38,388 nt of DNA from Nitrospiraceae bacterium UBA6898. GTDB lineage: Bacteria; Nitrospirota; Thermodesulfovibrionia; Thermodesulfovibrionales; UBA6898. Shown one piece after another: positions 30,456 through 38,219 of the stretch. The notes under the pieces were generated by a model. That model was not told the DNA's origin. It did not search any database and worked only from the letters and a program-made list of their open reading frames with translations. How positions within the stretch are numbered: position 1 is the first letter of the stretch; every line of letters starts with the position of its first letter. The stretch is from NCBI GenBank assembly GCA_002448975.1, contig DKBO01000184.1, positions 1,868 to 40,255 of the forward strand, written 5' to 3'. The position numbers and the translations under genes are program-made.

Positions 30456-31649
30456 TCAGAAGTACCATCCGCGCTCTACAATCATGGCAAATCCCATCCC
30501 GCCCCCGACGCAAAGGGCTGCCAGACCCGTCTTGGCATCCCGTTTCTGCATCTCATAGAGAAGCGTAACCAGCACGCGCGAACCGCTGCAACCGATAGGA
30601 TGTCCCAGTGCAATGGCCCCGCCGTTGACATTCACCTTTTCAGGGTCGATATTAAGCGCTGTAAGGCAGGCGATTGCCTGTGCTGCAAAGGCCTCGTTCA
30701 GCTCCACGAGATCAATCTCTTTCCCCAGTTCGGTCTTGACCTTGGCGATAGCGCTCTGGACAGCCAGGATAGGACCTATTCCCATGAGTTCGGGTTCACA
30801 ACCCCTTGCATCGTAAGATACAATTTTAGCCAGCGGCTTTATTCCGAGTTTGTACGCCTTAGCAGCCGACATCACCAGCAGGGCGGCAGCTCCGTCATTT
30901 ACCCCGGAGGAGTTGCCGGCAGTTATGGTCCCTTTCTTGTCAAAGGCAGGTTTCAGCTTAGCCAGTTTTTCAGGGGTCGTCCCAAACTTGGGGTACTCGT
31001 CTGTATCAAAAATAATCGGGTCACCCTTCTTCTGGGGCACAGTAACTGCTATGATCTCATCCTTGAAACGGCCTGATGCAATCGCCTTCTCCGCTTTGGC
31101 CTGGCTCATGGCAGAGTAAGTGTCCAGGACCTCACGGGTGAGATTGAACTTCTTCGCCACGTTCTCCGCCGTAACGCCCATATGAGTATCACTGAATGAA
31201 CACCACAGACCGTCGTTGATCATGACATCGATCATCTGGCTGTGGCCCATCCGCTGACCCCACCGTGATTGGGTCAGGACGTAGGGGGCCTGACTCATAT
31301 TTTCCATGCCCCCGGCCACGACTACCTCCGCATCACCAGCCTTTATCTTCTGGGCAGCCATGATAACCGCCTCCAGGCCGGAGCCGCAGACTGCATTCAC
31401 GGTCACTGCTGGAATATACTGTGATATCCCACCGCTTATTGCCGCCTGGCGAGCAGGGTTCTGTCCAAGCCCAGCCTGAAGCACATTCCCCATTACTACC
31501 AGATCAACCTTGTCGGCACTTATTCTCGCCCTCCTGACAGCCTCCTGAATGACAATTCCACCGAGGTCAACCGCAGGCATATCCTTTAAGGTCCCGCCGA
31601 AACTGCCTATGGGAGTACGAACACCGCTTGCAATTACCACTTCACGCAT
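30456..31649 (-). CDS. Acetyl-CoA C-acetyltransferase (thiolase), copy 1
   Basis: A 397-aa thiolase. The acylated Cys88 lies in [12 protein letters not shown]. The His of [17 protein letters not shown] and the second Cys in [11 protein letters not shown] complete the active site. [15 protein letters not shown] and [17 protein letters not shown] are typical of biosynthetic type II thiolases. It condenses two acetyl-CoA to acetoacetyl-CoA or the reverse. The gene lies between two paralogous GNAT genes, only 10 bp from the upstream one, so they form a unit. It differs from copy 2 at 32528-33709 in the GCSGSR against GASGTR loop and in many surface positions, so the two are not recent duplicates. 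It may serve beta-oxidation or mevalonate-like routes besides PHA. Confidence 0.95.
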   Translation of the reverse strand: MREVVIASGVRTPIGSFGGTLKDMPAVDLGGIVIQEAVRRARISADKVDLVVMGNVLQAGLGQNPARQAAISGGISQYIPAVTVNAVCGSGLEAVIMAAQKIKAGDAEVVVAGGMENMSQAPYVLTQSRWGQRMGHSQMIDVMINDGLWCSFSDTHMGVTAENVAKKFNLTREVLDTYSAMSQAKAEKAIASGRFKDEIIAVTVPQKKGDPIIFDTDEYPKFGTTPEKLAKLKPAFDKKGTITAGNSSGVNDGAAALLVMSAAKAYKLGIKPLAKIVSYDARGCEPELMGIGPILAVQSAIAKVKTELGKEIDLVELNEAFAAQAIACLTALNIDPEKVNVNGGAIALGHPIGCSGSRVLVTLLYEMQKRDAKTGLAALCVGGGMGFAMIVERGWYF

Positions 31650-31659
31650 GACGCCACCT

Positions 31660-32220
31660 TTATGATCCCTCTGTTCTGGGGGAAGCTAATTCCTTAACCA
31701 TAATCGCAATGTCTGCATAATTCTGGTTGATGTCCTTGACGTAGTTCCTTAGCACCGCTATGGGTTCAAACCCGGAACTTTCGAAGGCTTTGATGGCATC
31801 TACCCTGGCGGTTATGATCCTTGCAACCAGTTTTTTAAGTCCGCCTGCAGCAGCAATATGGCATATCTCATCAGAAAGGATCCCGCCCAGGCCGCGGCCC
31901 TGAAAGTCGGAATGTATCACTATTCTGACCTCTCCGACATGGCGTCCCCACCCAAATGTCTTTCGATGCAGGGTAGCGTTTGCTACAATCCTTCCTTCAT
32001 ATTCCGCGATGATCGGAAGGGTCTTTTCATAATTAAGCTCCCGCATCCAGCCCGTGAGAATCTTTCTGTCAACCACATCGTTTCTCAGGAACTGCCTGGT
32101 CGCTTCGGAAAGTGAATTGAAGAACAGGTAGACACCATGCTCATCATCTCTCGTCATCGGCCTCAGGGTTACGAAGATCCCGTCTTTAAGTTTTACTTTC
32201 TTGGGATAGTCCTCAAGCAT
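31660..32220 (-). CDS. GNAT-family acetyltransferase, second of two
   Basis: A 186-aa GNAT protein: [23 protein letters not shown] at the N-terminus, [19 protein letters not shown], then the acetyl-CoA loop [22 protein letters not shown] with the classical QGRGLG motif, and [19 protein letters not shown]. It is intact and better conserved at the cofactor loop than its paralogue at 29835. ATG 32220 was chosen over an in-frame TTG at 32226; GGGG lies 9 nt before it. It heads the GNAT-thiolase-GNAT unit, 10 bp before the thiolase start. Substrate unknown. Confidence 0.85.
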   Translation of the reverse strand: MLEDYPKKVKLKDGIFVTLRPMTRDDEHGVYLFFNSLSEATRQFLRNDVVDRKILTGWMRELNYEKTLPIIAEYEGRIVANATLHRKTFGWGRHVGEVRIVIHSDFQGRGLGGILSDEICHIAAAGGLKKLVARIITARVDAIKAFESSGFEPIAVLRNYVKDINQNYADIAIMVKELASPRTEGS

Positions 32221-32226
32221 CTTCAA

Positions 32227-32527
32227 TTTCCCCGTATAAATAGCATTGTCAACCCATCAACAGGTTTTTCGCTTCCCATCACAAATCACGTATCTAATTA
32301 AAAGCTATCAGGACAATATGTCCTTGTCAACATAACATTATGTTCAGCAAACAACCATGTATCCATATTTTTAGTATTGTCCAGAGAAATACGTTATTGA
32401 TGCTCACCATCCCCTTTCAAAAGAGAAAATGGCAGTAACGGCATAGAGGGTTAAGGCAGTTTCTTTTTCTTTGCAGGCCCCAAAACGTGAAACTTCCCGT
32501 AATCAGATGAGGCTCTTGGGTTAAAAA
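32227..32527. other. AT-rich intergenic region with two palindromes
   Basis: No gene is seen. It separates the PHA unit (ending with thiolase copy 2) from the GNAT-thiolase unit. Minus-strand promoter-like hexamers include TTGACA at 32325-32330 with no good -10, and TTGATG-16 bp-TATACG closer to the gene. Palindromes lie at 32311-32323 and 32329-32344. Confidence 0.45.
32311..32344. promoter_or_regulatory. Paired palindromes upstream of the GNAT-thiolase-GNAT unit
   Basis: GGACA-ATA-TGTCC (32311-32323) and AACATAA-CA-TTATGTT (32329-32344) are both perfect inverted repeats, six bases apart. A TTGACA on the minus strand (32325-32330) lies across the gap between them. This looks like a regulated promoter region; the regulator is unknown. 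Confidence 0.35.
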
Positions 32528-33709
32528 TTATCTGACACGCTCCACGATCATGGCGATACCCTGTCCTCCGCCGATGCAGAGCGAAGCAAGACCCAGATTC
32601 ACATCCCTTCGCAGCATTTCATGAAGGAGTGTAACAAGAATCCTTGTTCCGCTCGCTCCGACCGGATGCCCGAGTGCAATAGCACCGCCCAGTACGTTCA
32701 CCCTGTTTAAATCCCATCTCATTTCACGGTGGACCTGGATCGACTGTGAAGCAAATGCCTCATTAATCTCTATGAGATCAAGATCCCGAACCGAGCAATG
32801 CGACTTTTCAATGAGCTGTTTGCACGCATTTATGGGGCCGAGCCCCATGAACGCAGGGTCCAGGGCCGCAGACGATGAGCCCTTAATCCTGAAAGCCCAG
32901 GCCGGACGAAGGTCCTTCATTTTTTCTTTCGACACAACCAACACCGCAGCAGCCCCATCATTGATTCCTGAGGCATTTCCCGCTGTCACCGTGCCCTCCT
33001 TCTTGAAAGCCGGCTGCAGTTTCGCCAGACTTTCAACGGTGGTCCCGAAGCGGGGATGTTCGTCGGTGTCAAAAACTTTGTCCTCACCTTTATGTTGCTT
33101 GAGCTTCAACGGAACAATCTCTTCCTTGAACTTCCCTTCTTTTATGGACTGTTCTGTTTTCTTTTGGGATACTGCCGCAAATTCATCCTGCGCTTCCCGG
33201 GTAATCCCATACTTTTCTGCCACGTTCTCGGCGGTCTGCCCCATATGACATTCATAAAACATGTCCCACAGGGCATCGTTGATGAGCGTGTCGATCATCT
33301 CGGCGTTTCCGAGGCGCTGACCCCACCGGGCTGACTTCACGACATAAGGGGCACTGGTCATATGCTCCATACCGCCGGCAATAATGGCATTCGCTTCGCC
33401 TGAAGCAATAGCCTGACCTGCAAGCCCGACAGACTTCAATCCCGAGCCGCATACCTTGTTCACCGTAAACGCAGGAATGTTTTCCGGAAGGCCTGCCATG
33501 ATGGCCGCCTGCCGCGCAGGATTCTGTCCCAATCCAGCCTGGAGAACATTCCCCATAATTGCTTCATCGACTTCGTTTCCCTTTATTGAAGTTCTTCTCA
33601 TGACCTCCCTGATCACTTCCGCTCCGAGGTCAATAGTAGTAAACGGCGTCAGTGAACCATTAAATCTCCCGATGGCTGTTCTTACGCCACCCACGATATA
33701 CGCTTCCAT
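32528..33709 (-). CDS. phaA: Acetyl-CoA acetyltransferase (PhaA-type thiolase), copy 2
   Basis: A 393-aa thiolase with Cys in VNKVCGSGLKSV, the His motif [16 protein letters not shown] and the second Cys in SLCIGGGQGIAM. Its place directly after phaB in the PHA unit makes it the likely PhaA that supplies acetoacetyl-CoA. ATG 33707-33709 (MEAYIVGGVRTAIG) is preceded by AGGAGGAGG; the nine-residue upstream extension from ATG 33736 is not family-like. The spacer to phaB is 72 bp. It is related to, but clearly different from, copy 1 at 30456-31649. Confidence 0.95.
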   Translation of the reverse strand: MEAYIVGGVRTAIGRFNGSLTPFTTIDLGAEVIREVMRRTSIKGNEVDEAIMGNVLQAGLGQNPARQAAIMAGLPENIPAFTVNKVCGSGLKSVGLAGQAIASGEANAIIAGGMEHMTSAPYVVKSARWGQRLGNAEMIDTLINDALWDMFYECHMGQTAENVAEKYGITREAQDEFAAVSQKKTEQSIKEGKFKEEIVPLKLKQHKGEDKVFDTDEHPRFGTTVESLAKLQPAFKKEGTVTAGNASGINDGAAAVLVVSKEKMKDLRPAWAFRIKGSSSAALDPAFMGLGPINACKQLIEKSHCSVRDLDLIEINEAFASQSIQVHREMRWDLNRVNVLGGAIALGHPVGASGTRILVTLLHEMLRRDVNLGLASLCIGGGQGIAMIVERVR

Positions 33710-33781
33710 ACCTCCTCCTCTTCCATGGGTTCCCATAGGATTGAGAACACCACAATAAATCCGCGCGGCACGCAGACAAAA

Positions 33782-34525
33782 TCAGATTCTCATCCCGCCG
33801 TCTACTTCCATGACCCTCCCGGTGAAGAAATCATTTTTTACGATAAACTGAACGGCCTGAGAAATTTCCTCCATCTCTCCCAATCTCCCTATCGGAATGT
33901 TCTGAACGACCTTTTCGAGCACATCGGGTCTGATCTTGGCAACCATCTCGGTATTGATATAGCCGGGTGCTATGGCCCCCACACGGATGCCGTACTTCGA
34001 AAGTTCCTTAGCCCACGTTACGGTCATTGAATCTACCGCCGCTTTCGTAGCTGAATAATTGGTCTGTCCGAGGTTGCCGGCACGGCTGATGGACGAGATA
34101 TTGATAATCACACCTTTGACCTTGTGCTTCACCATGTGGTACGCAGCTTCCCGTGCACAGAGGAATACGCCGGTCAGATTGATATTGATCACTTTTTCCC
34201 AGTTCGCGAAAGGGAATTTGGTTACCTCTTCTCCTTTTTGCTTGATGAAAAGTGCATCAGCAGTGATCCCCGCATTGTTAATCAACGCGTCAGGCGCGCC
34301 GTTTGCCGAGACATAGCTTTCAAAAAAAGCTTCGACGCTCTTCTCGTTGCTCACATCCACGACCTGCCCGGCTATGCCGGTCTCATTCTTGAGCGCGTCG
34401 AGGTTCTCCTGAATCACATCCAATACAAAGGGCTGGGCACCGAGATGCTTCAAGTCTGACGCGAACCTCTTTCCCATTCCTCTTGCACCGCCCGTTACGA
34501 TCACCTTCTTGCCGCTAAATTCCAT
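33782..34525 (-). CDS. phaB: Acetoacetyl-CoA reductase / 3-oxoacyl reductase-like SDR
   Basis: A 247-aa short-chain dehydrogenase. TGGARGMG binds the nucleotide, NNAG is conserved at about residue 87, and the catalytic Ser-Tyr-Lys triad lies in ISSISRAGNLGQTNYSATKAAV. PGYINTEMV and the ending GRVMEVDGG match FabG/PhaB enzymes. In a PHA operon it would make (R)-3-hydroxybutyryl-CoA from acetoacetyl-CoA. FabG itself cannot be excluded by sequence, but the neighbourhood (phaC upstream, thiolase downstream) supports PhaB. GGGAGG precedes the ATG. Confidence 0.88.
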   Translation of the reverse strand: MEFSGKKVIVTGGARGMGKRFASDLKHLGAQPFVLDVIQENLDALKNETGIAGQVVDVSNEKSVEAFFESYVSANGAPDALINNAGITADALFIKQKGEEVTKFPFANWEKVININLTGVFLCAREAAYHMVKHKVKGVIINISSISRAGNLGQTNYSATKAAVDSMTVTWAKELSKYGIRVGAIAPGYINTEMVAKIRPDVLEKVVQNIPIGRLGEMEEISQAVQFIVKNDFFTGRVMEVDGGMRI

Positions 34526-34578
34526 AAAGAATACCTCCCTGTATTACGATTCTGGATTGGAACGTCGTCTTCTCCCTT

Positions 34579-35766
34579 CTACTTCGTCTTGTTCAGCCTT
34601 TTGTCCTTAGTGCTCTGCTTTCTTTCAGGTGTTGTCCGTCCGGTCTTTTCAGCCCTGGTCTTCTCCGGAGTTGCGGAGGCCTTTGTCTGACCTTCGCCGT
34701 CCCGCTCGTGGAGCCAGGCGGCAATGGCTGGTGCGAGTTCCTTCTGGGACTTCGAGCCGACAAAAACGCCGATGTGCCCGCCCTTGAACTCGTACAGCGT
34801 CTTGTCCATCGTGCCGACAACATCATTCAGAGGCCGTGTCGCCGCGGGAGGCACCAGATGGTCTGCAGATGCGTAGATATTAAGTAGGGGCATCGTTACG
34901 TTCCCGAGATCAACCAGACGGTCGCCGATTCTGAGTTCCCCCTTGATTAGCTTGTTACCCTGATAGCAGTCCTTGATGAACTGTCTCAGGCATTCTCCTG
35001 CCTGACCCGGGCTGTCGAATATCCACTTTTCCATCCGGAGGAAATTGAGGAGCTTTTCCTTGTCTTCTACCACATCGAGCATGTCCACATACTTTCGGAT
35101 GTTGAGGGTGAAGGGCATCAGCATGAGAAAACCGGAATTCAGAAAATCGCCGGGGATGACCCGATAGGTATCGACGAGAGCATCGACATTCATGTTTTTT
35201 GCCCAGTTGAACAGTAAGCCGTCATTCGTCGAAAAATCAAAGGGCGCCACGAGGGTGATGAGATTCTTCACCTTCTCAGGGTAGAGTGCAGAGTATATCC
35301 CGCAAAAGGTCCCTCCCTGACAAATGCCCATAAGATTTATCCTGTTCTTCCCAACTCTCTTCCTGATAGCATCGACACAGTTGTCCAGATATCCGGTAAT
35401 ATAATCATCGAGGGTGAGATACATATCCGACTTTCTCGGATACCCCCAATCAATAATATACAGGTCCATGCCGTGCTGCAGCAGATTCCGTACAATGCTC
35501 CTGTCCGGCTGGAGATCAAGCATGTACTGCCGGTTCACCAATGCGTAAACGATCAGTACCGGCACCCCACAGGTTACCTTGCCTTCCTGCTTGTAGTGGT
35601 AGAGCTTGAGCTTGTCTTCTTCGTAGACGAGTTCCTTTGGTGCTGTCCCTACGTCTATTTCTTCTATCCCGGCAAGGTTTTCTGTTCCCTTGATGAGTTT
35701 GGTGTTGACTTCGCCGAGTTCCTTGATAAAATTCCTTATGTCGAAATTTTCCACTGCAGATTTCAT
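34579..35766 (-). CDS. phaC: Class III polyhydroxyalkanoate synthase subunit PhaC
   Basis: A 395-aa alpha/beta-hydrolase-fold PHA polymerase. The nucleophile Cys149 lies in the lipase-like box GICQGG, with Asp302 (YASADHLVPP) and His331 (FKGGHIGVF) completing the triad. Other PhaC segments are PVLIVYALVNR, YIIDWGYP and LVAPFDFS. Size and the paired PhaE mark class III (two-subunit) synthase. The last 40 residues (from about 357) form a Lys/Thr/Arg-rich tail beyond the usual end of class III PhaC (about 355-360 aa). The start overlaps the phaE stop by 4 bp, coupling the two subunits. Confidence 0.96.
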   Translation of the reverse strand: MKSAVENFDIRNFIKELGEVNTKLIKGTENLAGIEEIDVGTAPKELVYEEDKLKLYHYKQEGKVTCGVPVLIVYALVNRQYMLDLQPDRSIVRNLLQHGMDLYIIDWGYPRKSDMYLTLDDYITGYLDNCVDAIRKRVGKNRINLMGICQGGTFCGIYSALYPEKVKNLITLVAPFDFSTNDGLLFNWAKNMNVDALVDTYRVIPGDFLNSGFLMLMPFTLNIRKYVDMLDVVEDKEKLLNFLRMEKWIFDSPGQAGECLRQFIKDCYQGNKLIKGELRIGDRLVDLGNVTMPLLNIYASADHLVPPAATRPLNDVVGTMDKTLYEFKGGHIGVFVGSKSQKELAPAIAAWLHERDGEGQTKASATPEKTRAEKTGRTTPERKQSTKDKRLNKTK

Positions 35767-36827
35767 GCGTGTGCCTCCACGATCTGTTTTTCGAGGCTCT
35801 TCACTTTCTTCTTCAGGTCATAGATCGTCTTGTACAGATCATCCATTTCCGATCGGAGTGCGATAGGAAAATCATAGAGATAGAGTTCCATCAACTTAAA
35901 AAAGTGCTGCCGCACATTCACCGATGCTTCAAGCAGTTCCCCCTGTTTCTTCGAAAAATCCTCTGCCTGAAAAAGGGCATAGTATGCCTTCTCGCTCACA
36001 TCCAACCAGAGGTTGAAGAATTCGTCATATTTCTTGAGCTCCTCTCCCTTGCTGACCTTGCCCGCAACCGTGGCAATAACTTTTTCATATGCCCTGATAC
36101 CTGTGACGTACATCATATGCTCGTATTCTGTCTTTCTGGCGAGGTAAACAGAGAGGTCATCGAGGCTCCTGAGGAGAAGTTCGATCTTCTCCCTGTCCTT
36201 CCCCACTGCCGGGACATGAAACGCCCGCCCTATTGTGCTGTCAAAGGCACTGAATAACGTATGGAATATCTTCATAACCTCTTCGGGATGGCCTTCCATC
36301 AGGCCGGGAAGGGATTTAAGGGTTTTTCCGGAAGCGTCCATCCAGGGCTTTGTAAAACCCTGCGATGACCCTGCAAGGGTTTCAAGGAGCCTTGAGACCT
36401 GCTCGGTGATCCTCGAAGCTGAGGTGGGATCAAAACCGAAGATGCGGTCAAGCATCTCTTTGTATTTCGCCGGATCAGTCAGGTCCTTGTAGGAATCGGG
36501 ACTTGCAGCCTTTTCCTGTATTGCTTTAAGGAGCGGGAGCCATATTTCATAGAGCTTCAGGTAGGCATTGGATCCGGTCAGGGTTTTGGAAATGGTCTCC
36601 CTCAGAAGGTTTATGTCGGCGGAGCCTGTGCCCTGCAGGGCATTCAATACCGACGTCGTCCAGGAGGCATACACATCCTCGAAACCGGCAAAGCCCGGCA
36701 TCCCTCCTGCATTGCCCCCGAGGCCCTGGAGAGCCTGCTGGAACTTCTTTGTCATCTCATTCAGGTTGCCAAAGACCTGTTCCTGTGATTTGAGCCAGGC
36801 ATCAAAATAATTCTTCGTGCTTTCCAT
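35763..36827 (-). CDS. phaE: Class III PHA synthase subunit PhaE
   Basis: A 354-aa, largely helical protein with the PhaE pattern: an N-terminal MESTKNYFDAWLKSQEQVFG segment, a central region with FFNLWLDVSEKAYYALF, and a C-terminal LYLYDFPIALRSEMDDLYKTIYDLKKKVKSLEKQI coiled coil. PhaE has no catalytic residues; it binds PhaC and activates it at the granule surface. Translation of phaC is coupled to it. The N-terminal 35 residues resemble those of the 115-aa protein encoded just upstream (DAWMKSQKDFM, ATKKFQASL), showing that the operon carries PhaE-related pieces. Confidence 0.92.
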   Translation of the reverse strand: MESTKNYFDAWLKSQEQVFGNLNEMTKKFQQALQGLGGNAGGMPGFAGFEDVYASWTTSVLNALQGTGSADINLLRETISKTLTGSNAYLKLYEIWLPLLKAIQEKAASPDSYKDLTDPAKYKEMLDRIFGFDPTSASRITEQVSRLLETLAGSSQGFTKPWMDASGKTLKSLPGLMEGHPEEVMKIFHTLFSAFDSTIGRAFHVPAVGKDREKIELLLRSLDDLSVYLARKTEYEHMMYVTGIRAYEKVIATVAGKVSKGEELKKYDEFFNLWLDVSEKAYYALFQAEDFSKKQGELLEASVNVRQHFFKLMELYLYDFPIALRSEMDDLYKTIYDLKKKVKSLEKQIVEAHA

Positions 36828-36856
36828 GGAATATCTCCTCTCTTGCCGCGATGGAC

Positions 36857-37204
36857 TTACTTCTTGCCTGTCTGCTCGAACAGCTCCGACATTTTTTTCA
36901 CGATCTCCCTGCTCATTTCCATCTGTTTCTCAACCGCACTTTTCCAGGTCTCCTGAACTTTTTCAAGCTCCTGGGCATAATTCTTTGAGGAATTAACCAT
37001 CGTCGTCAGCCAGGAATTGTAAAGGGTCATCATTTCTTTTGCCGGACCTTCCTGAGAACTGCTCATGGACGCAAGGGATGCCTGGAATTTTTTTGTCGCC
37101 TCACTCCAGTTCCCCATCATGTCTTTCTGGGATTGTGCCCACTTATCCATGAAATCCTTCTGGGACTTCATCCATGCATCAACATATTCCATCATCTTTT
37201 CCAT
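36857..37204 (-). CDS. Small phasin-like / PhaE N-terminus-like protein
   Basis: A 115-aa amphipathic helical protein. DAWMKSQKDFM, NWSEATKKFQASL and LYNSWLTTMV resemble the N-terminus of PhaE, and the C-terminal half is a Glu/Lys/Met-rich helix (WKSAVEKQMEMSREIVKKMSELFEQ) typical of phasins that coat PHA granules. Met is unusually frequent (about 14 of 115). ATG 37202-37204 follows GTGAAGAG; an in-frame ATG 27 bases upstream is less likely. It lies 30 bp before phaE. Function as a granule-associated protein is inferred. Confidence 0.78.
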   Translation of the reverse strand: MEKMMEYVDAWMKSQKDFMDKWAQSQKDMMGNWSEATKKFQASLASMSSSQEGPAKEMMTLYNSWLTTMVNSSKNYAQELEKVQETWKSAVEKQMEMSREIVKKMSELFEQTGKK

Positions 37205-37276
37205 ACTCTTCACCTCATACGTATATTGCATTATCAGTAAAATACTGATCTGAAACCGAAAGTCTGCGGGAGCAGC

Positions 37277-37720
37277 CTATTCGCTGCTCACCTTTAACAT
37301 TCTGAAGAGCTCAAAGAAATTCTTTGCGATCTCCTTGTTTACTTCGAGTTGCTTATCAATGCTTTTATGCCAGATCTGCTGGGCCGTCTCTCCACCTTCG
37401 GTGAAGAGGTTGATCTGAAGTTCCCGAATGGTGTCCCTGAGGAACTTGTTTTCATCTTTCAGGCTCTTATTCTCGCTGAGGACTTGGTCATACTTTGTTC
37501 TTGGCACAAAACCAAGGATGATATAGAAGTCGGCCATCCGTTCGTACGTATCGAGGACATTCGGGAAAAGACCGTTTTTTTCCGAATAGGCCATCCAATA
37601 CTTTCTAGCCGCATCTATCCCTTCCTGCTGCATTTTCAGGAAGAAATCAAAAAATCCAATTTTGAAGAGAGGATTGGTAAAAAGGTCATTCATTTTTGTT
37701 TTATAGTCGTCATTAAACAT
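37277..37720 (-). CDS. PHA-operon coiled-coil protein, phasin/PhaE-like
   Basis: A 147-aa helical protein. NPLFKIGFFDFFLKMQQEGIDAARKYW and LDTYERMADFYIILGFVPRTKYDQVL are followed by a coiled coil (SENKSLKDENKFLRDTIREL) and a C-terminal helix KQLEVNKEIAKNFFELFRML, the same kind of ending as the neighbouring 115-aa protein. It fits the proteins seen between the regulator and phaE in class III-type clusters. No catalytic residue or membrane segment is evident. AAAGGAGA precedes the ATG. Likely role: granule surface or synthase partner; the exact family is uncertain. Confidence 0.72.
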   Translation of the reverse strand: MFNDDYKTKMNDLFTNPLFKIGFFDFFLKMQQEGIDAARKYWMAYSEKNGLFPNVLDTYERMADFYIILGFVPRTKYDQVLSENKSLKDENKFLRDTIRELQINLFTEGGETAQQIWHKSIDKQLEVNKEIAKNFFELFRMLKVSSE

Positions 37721-37769
37721 AGCGTCTCCTTTTTATTATGGGAAGTCTGGTTGTCACATCTCCCGGGAA

Positions 37770-38138
37770 TTAGTCCTGCTGTCTGCTCCGGTCACTTTTT
37801 CCATCTTTTTTCTGCACAGAATCTTCAGTTGTATCCGCTGGTTTTTGAGGGGCTGCCCCCGGCATATTCCACAATGCCCATGGATTCATTACTTTTGAAA
37901 ACATTTCGGCATCAGTCATAGACCCGAAGTTTTTAAGCCAGGAACCGAGCAATCCAAGATAGTTTTTCAGGTCCACACCTGTCTTTACCATAAAAGGCAT
38001 TGCCCTATTGAGATCCCGGATATATGATCTCAGTACAAAAGCCACATTAATATCGGGATCGCCGAATTCATCCAGGTATTTCTTCAATCTTTCGTATTCT
38101 TCCACATCAAGTCTCAGCGTAATGGGTTTCAGTGCCAT
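37770..38138 (-). CDS. Ribbon-helix-helix-like putative regulator of the PHA operon
   Basis: A 122-aa protein. The N-terminal 45 residues fit a ribbon-helix-helix fold: strand PITLRLDVEEY, helix YERLKKYLDEFG, turn DPDIN, and helix VAFVLRSYIRDLN. The rest contains MKNPWALWNM-like hydrophobic and Pro/Asp/Lys-rich tail sequence. It may bind DNA as a dimer and also sense PHA granules through its C-terminal half, as PhaR-type regulators do; that is inference. As first gene of the PHA unit, its promoter carries a perfect palindrome (38181-38199), which suggests autoregulation. GAGG lies near the ATG. Confidence 0.68.
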   Translation of the reverse strand: MALKPITLRLDVEEYERLKKYLDEFGDPDINVAFVLRSYIRDLNRAMPFMVKTGVDLKNYLGLLGSWLKNFGSMTDAEMFSKVMNPWALWNMPGAAPQKPADTTEDSVQKKDGKSDRSRQQD

Positions 38139-38175
38139 AGAGCCTCATACCCCCTGTCGTTATTATGTTTTAATG

Positions 38176-38202
38176 GTAATACAAAAGTAATACTTTTGTC
38201 AA
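38176..38202 (-). promoter_or_regulatory. Promoter and 19-bp palindromic operator of the PHA operon
   Basis: On the minus strand TTGACA (38197-38202) is followed by TATTAC (38176-38181) at 15-bp spacing. The perfect palindrome ACAAAAGTA-A-TACTTTTGT (38181-38199) fills the spacer, and GTAATAC recurs at 38176-38182 and 38187-38193, one helical turn apart. It lies about 40 bp upstream of the regulator start codon, ideal for repression by a dimer or tetramer. Confidence 0.65.
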
Positions 38203-38219
38203 TATGAGGGGCTGAGAAA

